64,000 bases of DNA from a bacterium. GTDB taxonomy: Bacteria > Sysuimicrobiota > Sysuimicrobiia > Sysuimicrobiales > Segetimicrobiaceae. Each line of letters opens with the position of its first letter. Within the stretch, counting starts at the first letter, position 1. The notes beneath the pieces were generated by a model that was given only the letters and a program-made list of their open reading frames with translations, was not told the origin of the DNA and ran no database searches. Where the stretch lies: positions 30,166 through 94,165 of the forward strand of contig DATGHU010000013.1 in NCBI GenBank assembly GCA_035307765.1, written 5' to 3'. Both the position numbers and the translations under genes were made by a program. This document shows, one piece after another, positions 54,056-62,856 of this stretch.

Positions 54056-54619
54056 CCGGATCAGCCGATTCGCCGGCCGTTTCTTCACCGCAGCGATCCC
54101 CGATGGGTACCCGTCCGGCAACCCGGGGGCCGCGGCGCCCCGCCAGATCGGCGGGCTTCCTAAGAGCTGATTTTGCCATCGGTGATACGCAAGCCTGAAC
54201 GGGAAGCGCGCCGTGGATCCTGGGCCATCGAATCACCGGCGAGGGCAGCCGGCCCACGCGCATCGAAGCCCACTTCCTCGGGGGGCGATTCACGCGCCGG
54301 GGCGTTCTCATCGGCGAGGACTTTATGCCCGGGTCGAACATGCCGAACAATAGGGCAATGCCTCCTAATCTCTTGGGCATCTCAGGAATTTCAGGTAGAA
54401 GTCCGGCCCGGAAGCGGTACCGCACCCGTCATGTGCAGAAACCGTACCCGGCCTGGCGCTCGGGTGGGGCTCGGCTCGACGGCTGTGCGCGCCTTCCGTT
54501 ACCAGAAACCCTGAACATCACGAGATCCTTCTGGTAGAAGTACATGTTCAAGAAAGGCATGGAGACGGCAGCCAACGACCTAGAGGCGTGGGCCAGTGTG
54601 AGGTTCAGAGGTGGCAGAA
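54056..54619. other. Gene-poor stretch
   Basis: About 560 bases with no recognised gene. One plus-strand frame after 54200 gives a short stretch (TRIEAHFLGGRFTRRG, then GEDFMPGSNMPNN) that looks somewhat protein-like but begins directly after a stop and matches no family I know; it could be a gene remnant. Confidence 0.45.
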
Positions 54620-54970
54620 ATGAAAATCGGTTCGATTGTTATCCGCTGTCTTGAGTTCGACAAAATGTTGGCATTCTGGCAGGAAGCCCTCCACTACGTC
54701 CCCAGGGAACCCGCGAAGGGTGGCTGGGCGGTGCTTCGTGATCCCCAAGGAAGAGGGCCCAATATATCTTTGGATCAAGTTCCTGAAAAGCACTCAGGCA
54801 AGAGGAGCAGGTTGCACTTAGACCTCTACACCGACAACCAAGAAGGTGAGGTGGAGCGCCTAATCAAAATCGGGGCAACTCGCTATCCGTGGAGGTATCC
54901 CAAGGGCGCTGACTTTACAGTGCTCGAAGATCCCGATGGCAACCTCTTCTGCGTCGTTCAGAAGACCTAA
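54620..54970 (+). CDS. VOC (glyoxalase/bleomycin resistance) superfamily protein
   Basis: 116 residues forming a single VOC domain: IGSIVIRCLEFDKMLAFWQEAL at the start, LHLDLYTDN in the middle and FTVLEDPDGNLFCVVQ at the end. The metal-ligand positions hold His (LHLDL) and Glu-like residues, but ligand specificity is unknown. ATG chosen for AGAGGTGG at good distance. Codon use is less GC-rich than in the core genes, suggesting later acquisition. Confidence 0.87.
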   Translation: MKIGSIVIRCLEFDKMLAFWQEALHYVPREPAKGGWAVLRDPQGRGPNISLDQVPEKHSGKRSRLHLDLYTDNQEGEVERLIKIGATRYPWRYPKGADFTVLEDPDGNLFCVVQKT

Positions 54971-55204
54971 CTCGCCGCAGAAAACAAGAGAAAACCAACC
55001 CGATTTGCCCGACCCCGACTGATTGGCCCGTGGCCGCTAGGGCCCTCGGGACGAGAGAGCGGGAACGTCAGGTGGCGCGGGCGGCCGACCGCACGCTCGA
55101 GCGGTACTGCGCGATTCTGAAGATGGATAATTTGCTGACACCGAAAACGCGCAGATCACGAGGTGGAACGCCAGCTCGACGGGGCAAGGGGAACATGAGC
55201 TGGG

Positions 55205-56002
55205 TTAGCAGCCCCCTGCCGTAGGGACCAGGCCGAGCGGCGACTCGCCGTCTTTCAGCTCTCGATAGCGGACAAATCGAGCCGACTGAGTCGCTCCGGA
55301 TCCGCCAGGATGTTGATCTCGACGATCCTGCCGCCGGCGACCGTGCAGCCGAGCACGGCGAACAGTCGTGAGCGCTCCGCCATCTGCCCTCAGCACAACG
55401 TCCGGGTCGAGCACGGAGACAACGCCGTGGAAGTCGCCATTGCGGGCCGCCGCCAGAAAGGCATCGATGATCTGGCGCTGCTGCTGCAGATTCGGATCTG
55501 ACGTCGGCGCCTGACCTTGGACGCCTCGTCGCGCACGGCTCGCGAGCTGCCGCGCCGCGACGGGCGAACGGTCCACGATCGGCGCGATTTCCTCGAGCGT
55601 CATCCCGAACACATCGTGAAGGACAAACGCCAGGCGCTCGGCGGGCTTCAGTCTTTCGAGGACCACGAGGAGCGCGAGACCGACCGAATAGGCAAGTGCG
55701 GCGTCAGACTCCGGATCCCCATCGGCGGGAGCGATGATTGGATCGGGCACGTGCATGTCCGAGGGATCCTCCCGGCGCGAGGCCCGTGTACGCAACAGGT
55801 CCAGGCACACCCGCGCGACGACGGTCGTCCGCCAAGCTCTGAGGTTCTCGACGTCGCTGACATCGGTCCGGCCGAGTCGAATCCAGCTTTCCTGGACCGC
55901 ATCGTCTGCATCGCTCGCCGACCCGAGCATCCGATATGCCACCGCGCGCAAATGCGCTCGGTGCTGTTCGAATTGCTCAGCGAGTCCCTCAGGTGTGGGC
56001 AT
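55205..56002 (-). pseudogene. SigJ-like ECF sigma factor, disrupted in its C-terminal domain
   Basis: The first ~200 residues are a good ECF sigma-70 factor of the SigJ type: region 2 (HLRAVAYRMLGSASDADDAVQ), region 4 (LKPAERLAFVLHDVFGMTLEEIA), then the start of the SnoaL-like C-terminal domain (DPDVVLRADGGA). Right after, around 55350, the frame shifts: the next frame carries the normal family end (VLGCTVAGGRIVEI, ILADPERLSRLDLS, stop at 55255-55257), while the original frame runs on into nonsense to 55205. Roughly 50 residues of the domain also seem to be missing. Deletion with frameshift is inferred. The promoter-binding part could still be made. Confidence 0.82.
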
Positions 56003-56278
56003 CGGTCACATTCCTCCGTCGCGGTCTGTCAGGGTACTAACGGACGAAACTTCTCAGATGTGACAGAACCGCTGTCGTCTTGAAAAAGCTCATCGCCTGT
56101 CCTCGGCCCATTGTTCGCGCAGCCTGTTCCGGTTGGTGCTCCTGATAGCTCGGTTCAAGAATCGGCGTTGCCCCGACGCCATAGCCGAATTGGAGACGAT
56201 GGCGATCCGACCGCTCGCGAATCGGCTCCGCTGGTGGCTCCGCAATGCGTCAGAAATCGGTGGCCCCGGTCGCGATCA

Positions 56279-56692
56279 CTAACGGGACGAGGATCCGTTC
56301 AGGTGAACGGCAGCTCGAACGAGCGCCTTGAAAGCCTTCTCGTCAATCTCATCTCCCGCATGGATGACTATCGCGCGCATGGCGTTGCCCTCGAGGCCGG
56401 AGTTGAAGAGGCCTTTCGGGTCCTTGAGAGAAGCTCCCTTGGCGAAGGTCAGCCTCACATGGTTCTTGTAGGTCTCGCCGGTGCAAATGATCCCCGCGTG
56501 GGACCATACCGGAACCCCGGCGGGGTTCGATGGCTTCCTCCATTTCAGCTCCTCGACCACCTCTGGGTCGGCCTGCTTGATGAGAGTACGGAGCCGGGAG
56601 AGCAGCTTGCCGCGCCAGTCGCCCAGCTCCGTGATCCTCGCGCCTATCCTCCGGGAAGATGATTCGGTTTTCGGTGAGCCGCTCTTTTCCAT
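56279..56692 (-). CDS. DUF1801 family protein
   Basis: 137 residues, intact DUF1801/YdhG-type domain: ARITELGDWRGKLLSRLR, VVEELKWRKPSNPAGVPVW, GIICTGETYKNHVRLTFAKG, and GLFNSGLEGN. A small cytoplasmic protein often found with VOC proteins and ECF sigma factors in stress-type clusters; molecular function unknown. ATG has a GGGAGGAG site. It lies between the broken sigma factor and a remnant of a second DUF1801 gene. Confidence 0.9.
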   Translation of the reverse strand: MEKSGSPKTESSSRRIGARITELGDWRGKLLSRLRTLIKQADPEVVEELKWRKPSNPAGVPVWSHAGIICTGETYKNHVRLTFAKGASLKDPKGLFNSGLEGNAMRAIVIHAGDEIDEKAFKALVRAAVHLNGSSSR

Positions 56693-56823
56693 CTAATCAC
56701 TCCTCCCCAAACGCAAAATGCTTGCTTTGGCATCATCCTGCCATCATCCTGAAATATATTGCGCAAAAAGAATCAAACGACCAATTCCCACCAATGTCAT
56801 CAAGCGGTCTTGCATCCTCTCGA

Positions 56824-56958
56824 TCACCGCGGGATTCCATATTCAGTGTGGCTCGCCTGGCGTTGTCTGAGGCGAGAGTTGAACCTCCAATCACCAAGCT
56901 CTTTGATTCGCGCGTCAATGAGCGGAGAAGGGCGTTCGCTTTCCCGAGAGGTTCTCAT
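56824..56958 (-). pseudogene. Remnant of a second DUF1801 gene
   Basis: A 44-codon frame starting at ATG. Residues 12-25 read PLIDARIKELGDWR, closely matching the N-terminus of the intact DUF1801 protein 130 bases downstream (ARITELGDWR), and then diverge to a stop. The rest of the domain is not found in the following ~130 bases. It is interpreted as a decayed or truncated tandem copy. The stretch is more AT-rich than the surroundings. Confidence 0.6.
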
Positions 56959-56996
56959 TTTCACGCTCCCTTCAGCCATCCGGCTGAACACCAGGC

Positions 56997-57389
56997 CTAC
57001 CAGCGCGCCAGCTGCGTGATTTGAATGAGGTTGCCGTAGGTGTCGTTCAGCATCGGGATGGTCGAGCCGGTCACCTCGGTAGGCGGCACGGTGAACTCGG
57101 CGCCGCGGGCTTTGATGCGCTCGTACTCGGCCTTGACGTCGTCGGTGTAGAACATGGCAGCGGGCTGGCCCTGCTGAAACATAGCCTGCTGATAGGCTTT
57201 GGCTGCCGGCTTGTCGTTGAGCGCGAGCTGCAGCTCGGTCCCGTCCGGTTCTTCGGGTGAGGCTACGGTCAGCCAGCGAAACGGCCCATGGCTGAAATCG
57301 GCCTTCTTGGCAAAGCCCAGCACTTCGGTGTAGAATCGCAGAGCCTTCTCCTGGTCGTTCACGTATAGGCTTGTCAGTTTGATTTTCAT
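56997..57389 (-). CDS. VOC (glyoxalase) superfamily protein
   Basis: 130 residues, one VOC domain: KLTSLYVNDQEKALRFYTEVLGF, RWLTVASPEEPDGTELQL, and the end with MLNDTYGNLIQITQ. It resembles the PhnB/extradiol-like VOC proteins often seen with SigJ-type sigma factors. ATG preceded by GGAGGGGAAAA. On the same strand as the DUF1801 remnant, the DUF1801 gene and the broken sigma factor, possibly once one operon. Confidence 0.9.
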   Translation of the reverse strand: MKIKLTSLYVNDQEKALRFYTEVLGFAKKADFSHGPFRWLTVASPEEPDGTELQLALNDKPAAKAYQQAMFQQGQPAAMFYTDDVKAEYERIKARGAEFTVPPTEVTGSTIPMLNDTYGNLIQITQLARW

Positions 57390-58209
57390 GAATTTTCCCC
57401 TCCCTCCAGTCACGTTCGTGGTGTGTGCCGCGTCATTCCATTGGCGGAACGCGACGGGAGAATGTGATAGATGAGTGAAGGGCGAGTTGTTGGTTGAGCA
57501 AGTCGAGGCCGAATCGAGATCGTCATTTGGGGGCGCCGGATACGGACAAATGTCCGATGAGCCGGCCGGCACCGGGTGCTCTCTGCGGCCACCGGCGTGA
57601 TCGCGGCACCCGCGGGAAGGCGATCCCCAGGATTTGGCTCTTACAAGACCCTCTGCGGGGTCGGACGGCAACGCCGGCGCGGCGGTTTCCAACTCGCCCC
57701 GAGGGGATACAGTCCAGACCCTCACTCAAGTCGCGGCCGGCCGGTGTTTGGCGTAGCAGAAGCCATCTAAATTAGGACCGTCATAAGGCGCGGGCATCAC
57801 GCGGCGGTTTTAGGCACAAGTTCATGGGCAAGGAGCAGCGTCGTGTGTCATGGGGCCCCCGGCCGAATGCTCTGGTCGCCCGGGCGCCGGCGAATGTAAC
57901 CCCCTGTCCGGTACCGTCGCCCATAGGCCCAACACATGAGATGACGGGGCCGGAGCAGCCAGTTTGCTCGCGACTTTGTCCGCACCGCCGCGGTGTTCCC
58001 GTCCGCAGTGAGGGAGAAGCACGCCGATGCGAAACGATAACGCCGGACCAGGTTCGGTGCTTAGCGCAATATCCTTGCGACCGTTCCGGTTGTGGCTGGA
58101 TCGCCAGACCCTTTGATGTGGCTCGCAGCACCCATTGATGCCCTTTCCAGGACCGTGAGGACAAACCGCGAGACTCCGCGCTGCACGTACCGATAAATAA
58201 GGCACGCTG
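57390..58209. other. Gene-poor stretch before tRNA-Sec
   Basis: About 820 bases. Frames near 57780-58165 are open on both strands but give Arg/Pro/Gly-rich products unlike any family. No structured RNA was recognised. It may hold a regulatory region for the VOC gene. Confidence 0.5.
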
Positions 58210-58303
58210 TGGCGGAGGGGAGTGGGAATCGAACCCACCACGGGCGATCAGGCTCGTCGACAGTTTTGAAGACTGCGAGGCCCACCAGGACCCTTGCCCC
58301 TCC
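58210..58303 (-). tRNA. selC: tRNA-Sec (UCA anticodon)
   Basis: 94 bases including the encoded CCA. The anticodon loop is CUUCAAA with UCA. It shows tRNA-Sec hallmarks: long acceptor arm (GGAGGGG pairing with CCCCTCC, discriminator G), 6-bp D stem (GGGTCC with GGGCCT) with a 4-base loop, 5-bp anticodon stem (GCAGT/ACTGT), a long variable arm, and a 5-bp T stem (GTGGG TTCGATT CCCAC). The eighth acceptor position is a C-U mismatch where most bacteria have a pair. It delivers selenocysteine to UGA codons with SelA and SelB, both encoded nearby. Confidence 0.93.
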
Positions 58304-58559
58304 CCCCATCACGCGTCCACCGCGAGGAAGCCCTTCTTGGGGTGGCGACCTCGAGATGGTTGCATTCTAGCGCGATGCCGGAGCGATGCCAACCCTGAGG
58401 GACCACGCGGAATGGGATTAGCCGGAGGGGTGGGTCACCCGAGCTGGATGGGTCGAACGCGCACCCCATCACTGATCACGGTGCCGGACGCACCGAGCCG
58501 TCGGTCTTGCATTTAGCGATCGGCTGATGGGTACGCGATGCGGGAGAACTTTCTTCGAT

Positions 58560-60377
58560 TCAGCTGTGCCGGGTACCGCGACCGTGGTTTTTTCTGCGAG
58601 AGGATGATGCGATCCTTAACCGCTTCTCGGGCTTTTTGGGCTTGCCGGTGTCCACGATCGCCTCCTCATAGTACACCACGCCCCCACGGGAATCGCGGAT
58701 GGCCCGCGAAACCCGCCACACGCACTGGGTTGAGCCGTCGCGCCGTCGAAGGCGAACCTCCCCGCCGGTGGGCAGGTATTCCGCGCCCGCCGACACATCG
58801 GGTTGAGGTCGGGGAACCGAATCGATATAGTGGTCCCCAACATTTACGTTCCTTAACGTCTCCGCATCCGAATAGCCGACCATCGCCGCGAACGCGGGGT
58901 TCGCCTCAATGATCTCGCCGCTGGGGGTTGTCTGCGCCAGCCCGATGGGAAGATGGTCGAAGGTGTCCCGGAAGCGGCGCTCGCCCTGCTGAGCCGCACC
59001 CAGCACCTGGACCAGCCCCAAGGCCTGCCCGATCTGATTGCCGACGGCCCGCGCAAAGGGGCGCATTTCCTCCGTCAGCGCCCTCTTGCCTGACGTCGCG
59101 ACAAGCACGCCCACACACTCACCGCGTTGGAGAAGCGGGCTGATCAACGCGGACTGCTCCACCCGCTCGGGCCCAAACACCGCCCCCGGGGGGAAGATGA
59201 AAGAGGGGATCACCTGGGGAATTTTCCGGGTGAGCGCCTCGCGAAGCACCCGGGCGTGGCCAAAGAAATCGTCGAGGTGGCGTCGGATCGAATCGGGATA
59301 CCCCGACCAGGCTCGCGGACGCAGTGTCCCGTTCGGCCCGCTGAGGTAGATCACACCCCGGGGGGCGCCCAAAGCGTGCAGCACCTTGTGGAGCATCTCC
59401 TCGAGGATCTCGTCCACCGAATCACACTTCACGGCTTCGACGAGGCTGGAGAGAACCGCCAACTCCGCTTCGCGCCGCATGAGCCGCTGGCGGATGTGTG
59501 CATTCATCGACACCTGTCGGTCCAGTTGCTGGGTGAGACGGCGTGTATAGTCCTCCCCCAGCGTGGGACCGCCGGCCGTTGCGCGGGGTGGGGGCGGCGT
59601 GTTGAGGTTCGCGATCACGGCCGCGACGACCGACTCGAATCCGGGCGATTTAACGACTAAGCCGTTGGCTCCCGCCTCACGGGCGAGGCGTTGGTCGATG
59701 TCCTCACTATAGATAGAAGAAACGAGCAGCACGGGAGTGCGGGCAAGCCGCGGATCCTCTCGCACCTGGAGGCAGAATTGGAACCCATCGACCTCAGGCA
59801 TGAGGACATCCGAAACAATCAAATCAGGCGGGAGCTCACGCGCACGGGCAAGCGCGTCGGCGGCGTTCGCGGAAGCGACGACGGCAAACCCCGCGCGTTC
59901 CAGGCGCGCCGCGATCAACCTGCGGTGGGTCGGATCATCGTCCACGACAAGGAGTCGTTGTCCGCGACCACCTGGCTTCTGGAGATCTCGATCGGGCAAG
60001 TAGGCCCCGACCATCTCAAGGAGCTGCCTGGGTGCAACGGGTTTGAAGAGGTAATCGGTGAATCCGGTTTCAATGCTGCGGGCCTCCTCGGCGGCGGTCA
60101 GAAACCCGGTATAGGCAATGATCGGGATATCCTTTCCCCCGGGAAGGCCGCGAACCCGTCGCACCAGTTCAAACCCATCGATATCGGGCAGGATGAGGTC
60201 CTGAACAATGAGGTCGGGACGATGGGCCATCATCTCGATCAGAGCGTGGCCGCTCCGGGCCTCGAGCACCGTGTATCCCGCCTTTTCCAGGGTCACGCGG
60301 ACGGTCTTCAGCCCGGTCGGGTTGTCCTCAACGACCAGGATGACGTAGGGATCCAGGTCCACGGATCGGTCAATCAT
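58560..60377 (-). CDS. Double-receiver regulator, REC-REC-GAF-PAS
   Basis: 605 residues, full-length paralogue of the regulator at 51.4-52.8 kb with an extra PAS domain. First receiver is intact here: Glu17/Asp18, Asp60 (LIVQD), Lys in YLFKP. The second shows LVVDDDP and LIVSDVLMPEVDG. Then a linker, a GAF-like domain (about 310-455) and PAS (about 470-590: RFRDTFDHLPIGLAQT, EANPAFAAMVGYS) with a C-terminal VVYYEEAIVD strand. No kinase or other output. The basic tail (KPKKPEKRLR, then RRK) is unusual. The start has only a weak Shine-Dalgarno. It lies between selC and selB. Confidence 0.88.
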   Translation of the reverse strand: MIDRSVDLDPYVILVVEDNPTGLKTVRVTLEKAGYTVLEARSGHALIEMMAHRPDLIVQDLILPDIDGFELVRRVRGLPGGKDIPIIAYTGFLTAAEEARSIETGFTDYLFKPVAPRQLLEMVGAYLPDRDLQKPGGRGQRLLVVDDDPTHRRLIAARLERAGFAVVASANAADALARARELPPDLIVSDVLMPEVDGFQFCLQVREDPRLARTPVLLVSSIYSEDIDQRLAREAGANGLVVKSPGFESVVAAVIANLNTPPPPRATAGGPTLGEDYTRRLTQQLDRQVSMNAHIRQRLMRREAELAVLSSLVEAVKCDSVDEILEEMLHKVLHALGAPRGVIYLSGPNGTLRPRAWSGYPDSIRRHLDDFFGHARVLREALTRKIPQVIPSFIFPPGAVFGPERVEQSALISPLLQRGECVGVLVATSGKRALTEEMRPFARAVGNQIGQALGLVQVLGAAQQGERRFRDTFDHLPIGLAQTTPSGEIIEANPAFAAMVGYSDAETLRNVNVGDHYIDSVPRPQPDVSAGAEYLPTGGEVRLRRRDGSTQCVWRVSRAIRDSRGGVVYYEEAIVDTGKPKKPEKRLRIASSSRRKNHGRGTRHS

Positions 60378-60882
60378 CGGCGAGGCCTGTGCATCCCCCC
60401 CGGCGGGCGGGGGACACGGTCGGCCCCGCGAGGGGCCCCCTACTGGAGCGACGACGTCCTCGGAGCACACTCCGCTCGGGATGGGGCGTCCTAGGACGAC
60501 GGGGCGCGCACGGATCGCCTGCGCTGATGGGCGGGTCAAGACTGGAACCATTTAGATGCCGTTGCTGCAAGGCGAGCCACCTCCCGCACACGGAACAACC
60601 CGTTGAAGACCTTGATCGGTGTGCTGTGAAGCGGTCACACCGCGCGGGTCCGCGGGTTCTCCCACCTCATCTTCCAGCCAACCTCTCTCAGCAGGCTCGC
60701 ACCTTGGCCCGGAGGACGCTCAGGGCCTCGCGCACGTGCCCCTGACCTAACCTCCAGACAACTTCCTTGTGAATGGATACCCACCATCGAGTTTTTCTAG
60801 ACCTGATGGAGGTTCCCCCGAACAAAGCCGGCGGCGCCCTGCCCCCGGGCCCGCGTCCAGCTCCGTCGATTGGGCGGGCGCG
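60378..60882. other. Gene-poor stretch
   Basis: About 500 bases between the regulator's start and the selB stop. No recognised gene or RNA. It probably includes the regulator's promoter. Confidence 0.5.
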
Positions 60883-62832
60883 CTATGGCGGGGGGGCCGG
60901 CCGTACGAGCACCCGCTTGTCGCCGACCCGGCGGGTGACATGCCGAGCGTCAAAGTACTCCAGCACGGTCAGAGCAAACTTCCGGCTGGTTCCCAACAGG
61001 TCGCGGAGTCCCGCAACCGTAACCTCGCCGTGCGCTTCGATCTGCGCGACGACCCGCGATTCGATTTCCGCGAGCGCTTCGCGGTGAACGGTGATGTCCC
61101 CGCCGACATGCACGAGCGTTCCATCATCCAACAGCGTCTGCAACATCCGCTCGCCCACGGCACGATCTTGCGCTGCGGCAACCGCTTCCTCGAAGCTCGG
61201 CGGCCCGAAGCGGCCCCGCCGAAACCCGTCTTCGATCGCCCGGCGCGCGGAGGTCTCCAGCGGGTTGTGGACGAGGCGAAAGGCCGATAGCGAAACGAAC
61301 CCTGCCTGGACGGCGACCTCGCCGCGCGCAACCAGCGCGTCCACGGCGTACCCGTACAGGCGGTCGTCGCCGGCGCCGAACGCGCGGCTCTTCAGGTCGT
61401 CCCGCGGCATCCCCCGGCGCCAGGGAGCGGCGGCGTGATGCGCCTCCAGCGTGCGGAGGACCCCGTCCTGCACGGCCCGGACCACGCCCGCGGCGAACAG
61501 ACGCCCCCGGAGATCGACCGCCTCCCCCGCCGCCGCCAAGTCCGCCAGGCGTCCGGCGACATGATCCCGGGTCGCGCCGACCACCTTGGCGAGGGAGTCC
61601 GCCGTCGTCCCATCCCGGCCGGCGGCCCCGAGGGCTGCGGTCAGCTGCCCGTCCACCCCCGATCCCTCCTGCGACACGACCGCCTGGGCCGCCGCCGCGG
61701 ATCGACGACGAAGAGGGGCTCGCGCGGTAATGACCTCACCACCGCCGATGGTGGTCATGGGAGAGTACCGTCGGAGGACGAACGGGTCGCCGCGAGCCAC
61801 GACGGTCGATCGTTCCAACCGCAGCTGCGCCGGGGCTGTCTCCCCGGGACCGATGCGCCCCCGATCCAGCAGCCGGATCCGCCCGATCACCTCGTCGGCA
61901 GCGACGTAGCACCGGATTCGCTCGTTGTGCTTGAGGTCCGGCGCCCCACCCAGCAGCCGGACGCGCACGTCGAGCACGGCCGTGGGCTGGAAGGCCCCCG
62001 GAGCGGCGAGCACGTGGCCGCGCGCCACCTCCCCCTTCGCCGCCCCCACGATATTGAGGGCGACGCGCTGCCCCGCCCGCGCTTCCACGACCGGAACCCC
62101 GTGGCTCTGCACCTGGCGCACGCGCACCTCGCGTTCAGCGGGAAGCAGTTCGAGCAGGTCCCCCGGCCGGACCCGCCCCGTCCAGAGCGTGCCGGTCACC
62201 ACCGTCCCAAATCCCGGCATCGTGAAGCTGCGGTCGACCGGCAGCCTCGTTGGAGCGTCCACCTCGCGTGGAGGGAGCGTCTGGAGCGCGTCGTCGATCG
62301 CCGCGACGAGCGCGGGGATCCCGTCACCGCGATGCGCCGAGACGGAGACGATCGGCGCCCCCTCAAGAAAGGACCCCGCGACGAGTGCCCGCGTATCGTC
62401 GATCACGAGGGGCAGCCACTCCGGGTCCGTCACCAGGTCGATTTTGTTGAACACGAGGATGCCGCGCTGGACCCTGAGGAACCGGAGGATGTCGAGATGC
62501 TCGCGCGTCTGCGGCATCACCCCCTCGTCGGCCGCGATCACCAGCAGCACGAGGTCGAGGCCGGTGGAGCCCGCCAGCATGTTGCGGATGAGCCGCTCGT
62601 GTCCGGGCACGTCCACGAGGCCCACCCGCCGCCCGCTGGGAAGATCGAAGTGCGCGAAGCCGAGGTCAATCGTCATCCCCCGCCGCTTCTCCTCCTCGAG
62701 CCGGTCGGGGTCGATCCCGGTGAGCGCCCGAACGAGCGCGCTCTTGCCGTGATCGATATGCCCGGCGGTGCCGACGACGGCGTATCCCTGGGGAGCCGCT
62801 GGGACGGAAGGGGTCGGGCGCAGAGGGCTCAC
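60883..62832 (-). CDS. selB: Selenocysteine-specific translation elongation factor SelB
   Basis: 649 residues. EF-Tu-like G domain: [11 protein letters not shown] (G1), GMTIDLGF (G2), [12 protein letters not shown] (G3), NKID (G4). Domains II and III follow ([23 protein letters not shown]). The C-terminal ~270 residues hold the winged helices that bind the SECIS hairpin, ending with [13 protein letters not shown]. It brings Sec-tRNA to in-frame UGA codons. The start is GTG with no good Shine-Dalgarno, 24 bases after selA, suggesting coupling to selA. Confidence 0.96.
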   Translation of the reverse strand: MSPLRPTPSVPAAPQGYAVVGTAGHIDHGKSALVRALTGIDPDRLEEEKRRGMTIDLGFAHFDLPSGRRVGLVDVPGHERLIRNMLAGSTGLDLVLLVIAADEGVMPQTREHLDILRFLRVQRGILVFNKIDLVTDPEWLPLVIDDTRALVAGSFLEGAPIVSVSAHRGDGIPALVAAIDDALQTLPPREVDAPTRLPVDRSFTMPGFGTVVTGTLWTGRVRPGDLLELLPAEREVRVRQVQSHGVPVVEARAGQRVALNIVGAAKGEVARGHVLAAPGAFQPTAVLDVRVRLLGGAPDLKHNERIRCYVAADEVIGRIRLLDRGRIGPGETAPAQLRLERSTVVARGDPFVLRRYSPMTTIGGGEVITARAPLRRRSAAAAQAVVSQEGSGVDGQLTAALGAAGRDGTTADSLAKVVGATRDHVAGRLADLAAAGEAVDLRGRLFAAGVVRAVQDGVLRTLEAHHAAAPWRRGMPRDDLKSRAFGAGDDRLYGYAVDALVARGEVAVQAGFVSLSAFRLVHNPLETSARRAIEDGFRRGRFGPPSFEEAVAAAQDRAVGERMLQTLLDDGTLVHVGGDITVHREALAEIESRVVAQIEAHGEVTVAGLRDLLGTSRKFALTVLEYFDARHVTRRVGDKRVLVRPAPPP

Positions 62833-62856
62833 CGTGCGCGGCCGACCGCCACGGGC

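Noticed and set aside
54173-54537. Possible short gene between RidA and VOC genes
   Set aside because: Starts directly after a stop, lacks a ribosome site, and matches no family; kept only as a possible remnant.
57781-58164. Possible gene or structured RNA left of selC
   Set aside because: Frames on both strands are unlike known proteins, and no tmRNA, SRP or RNase P features were seen.
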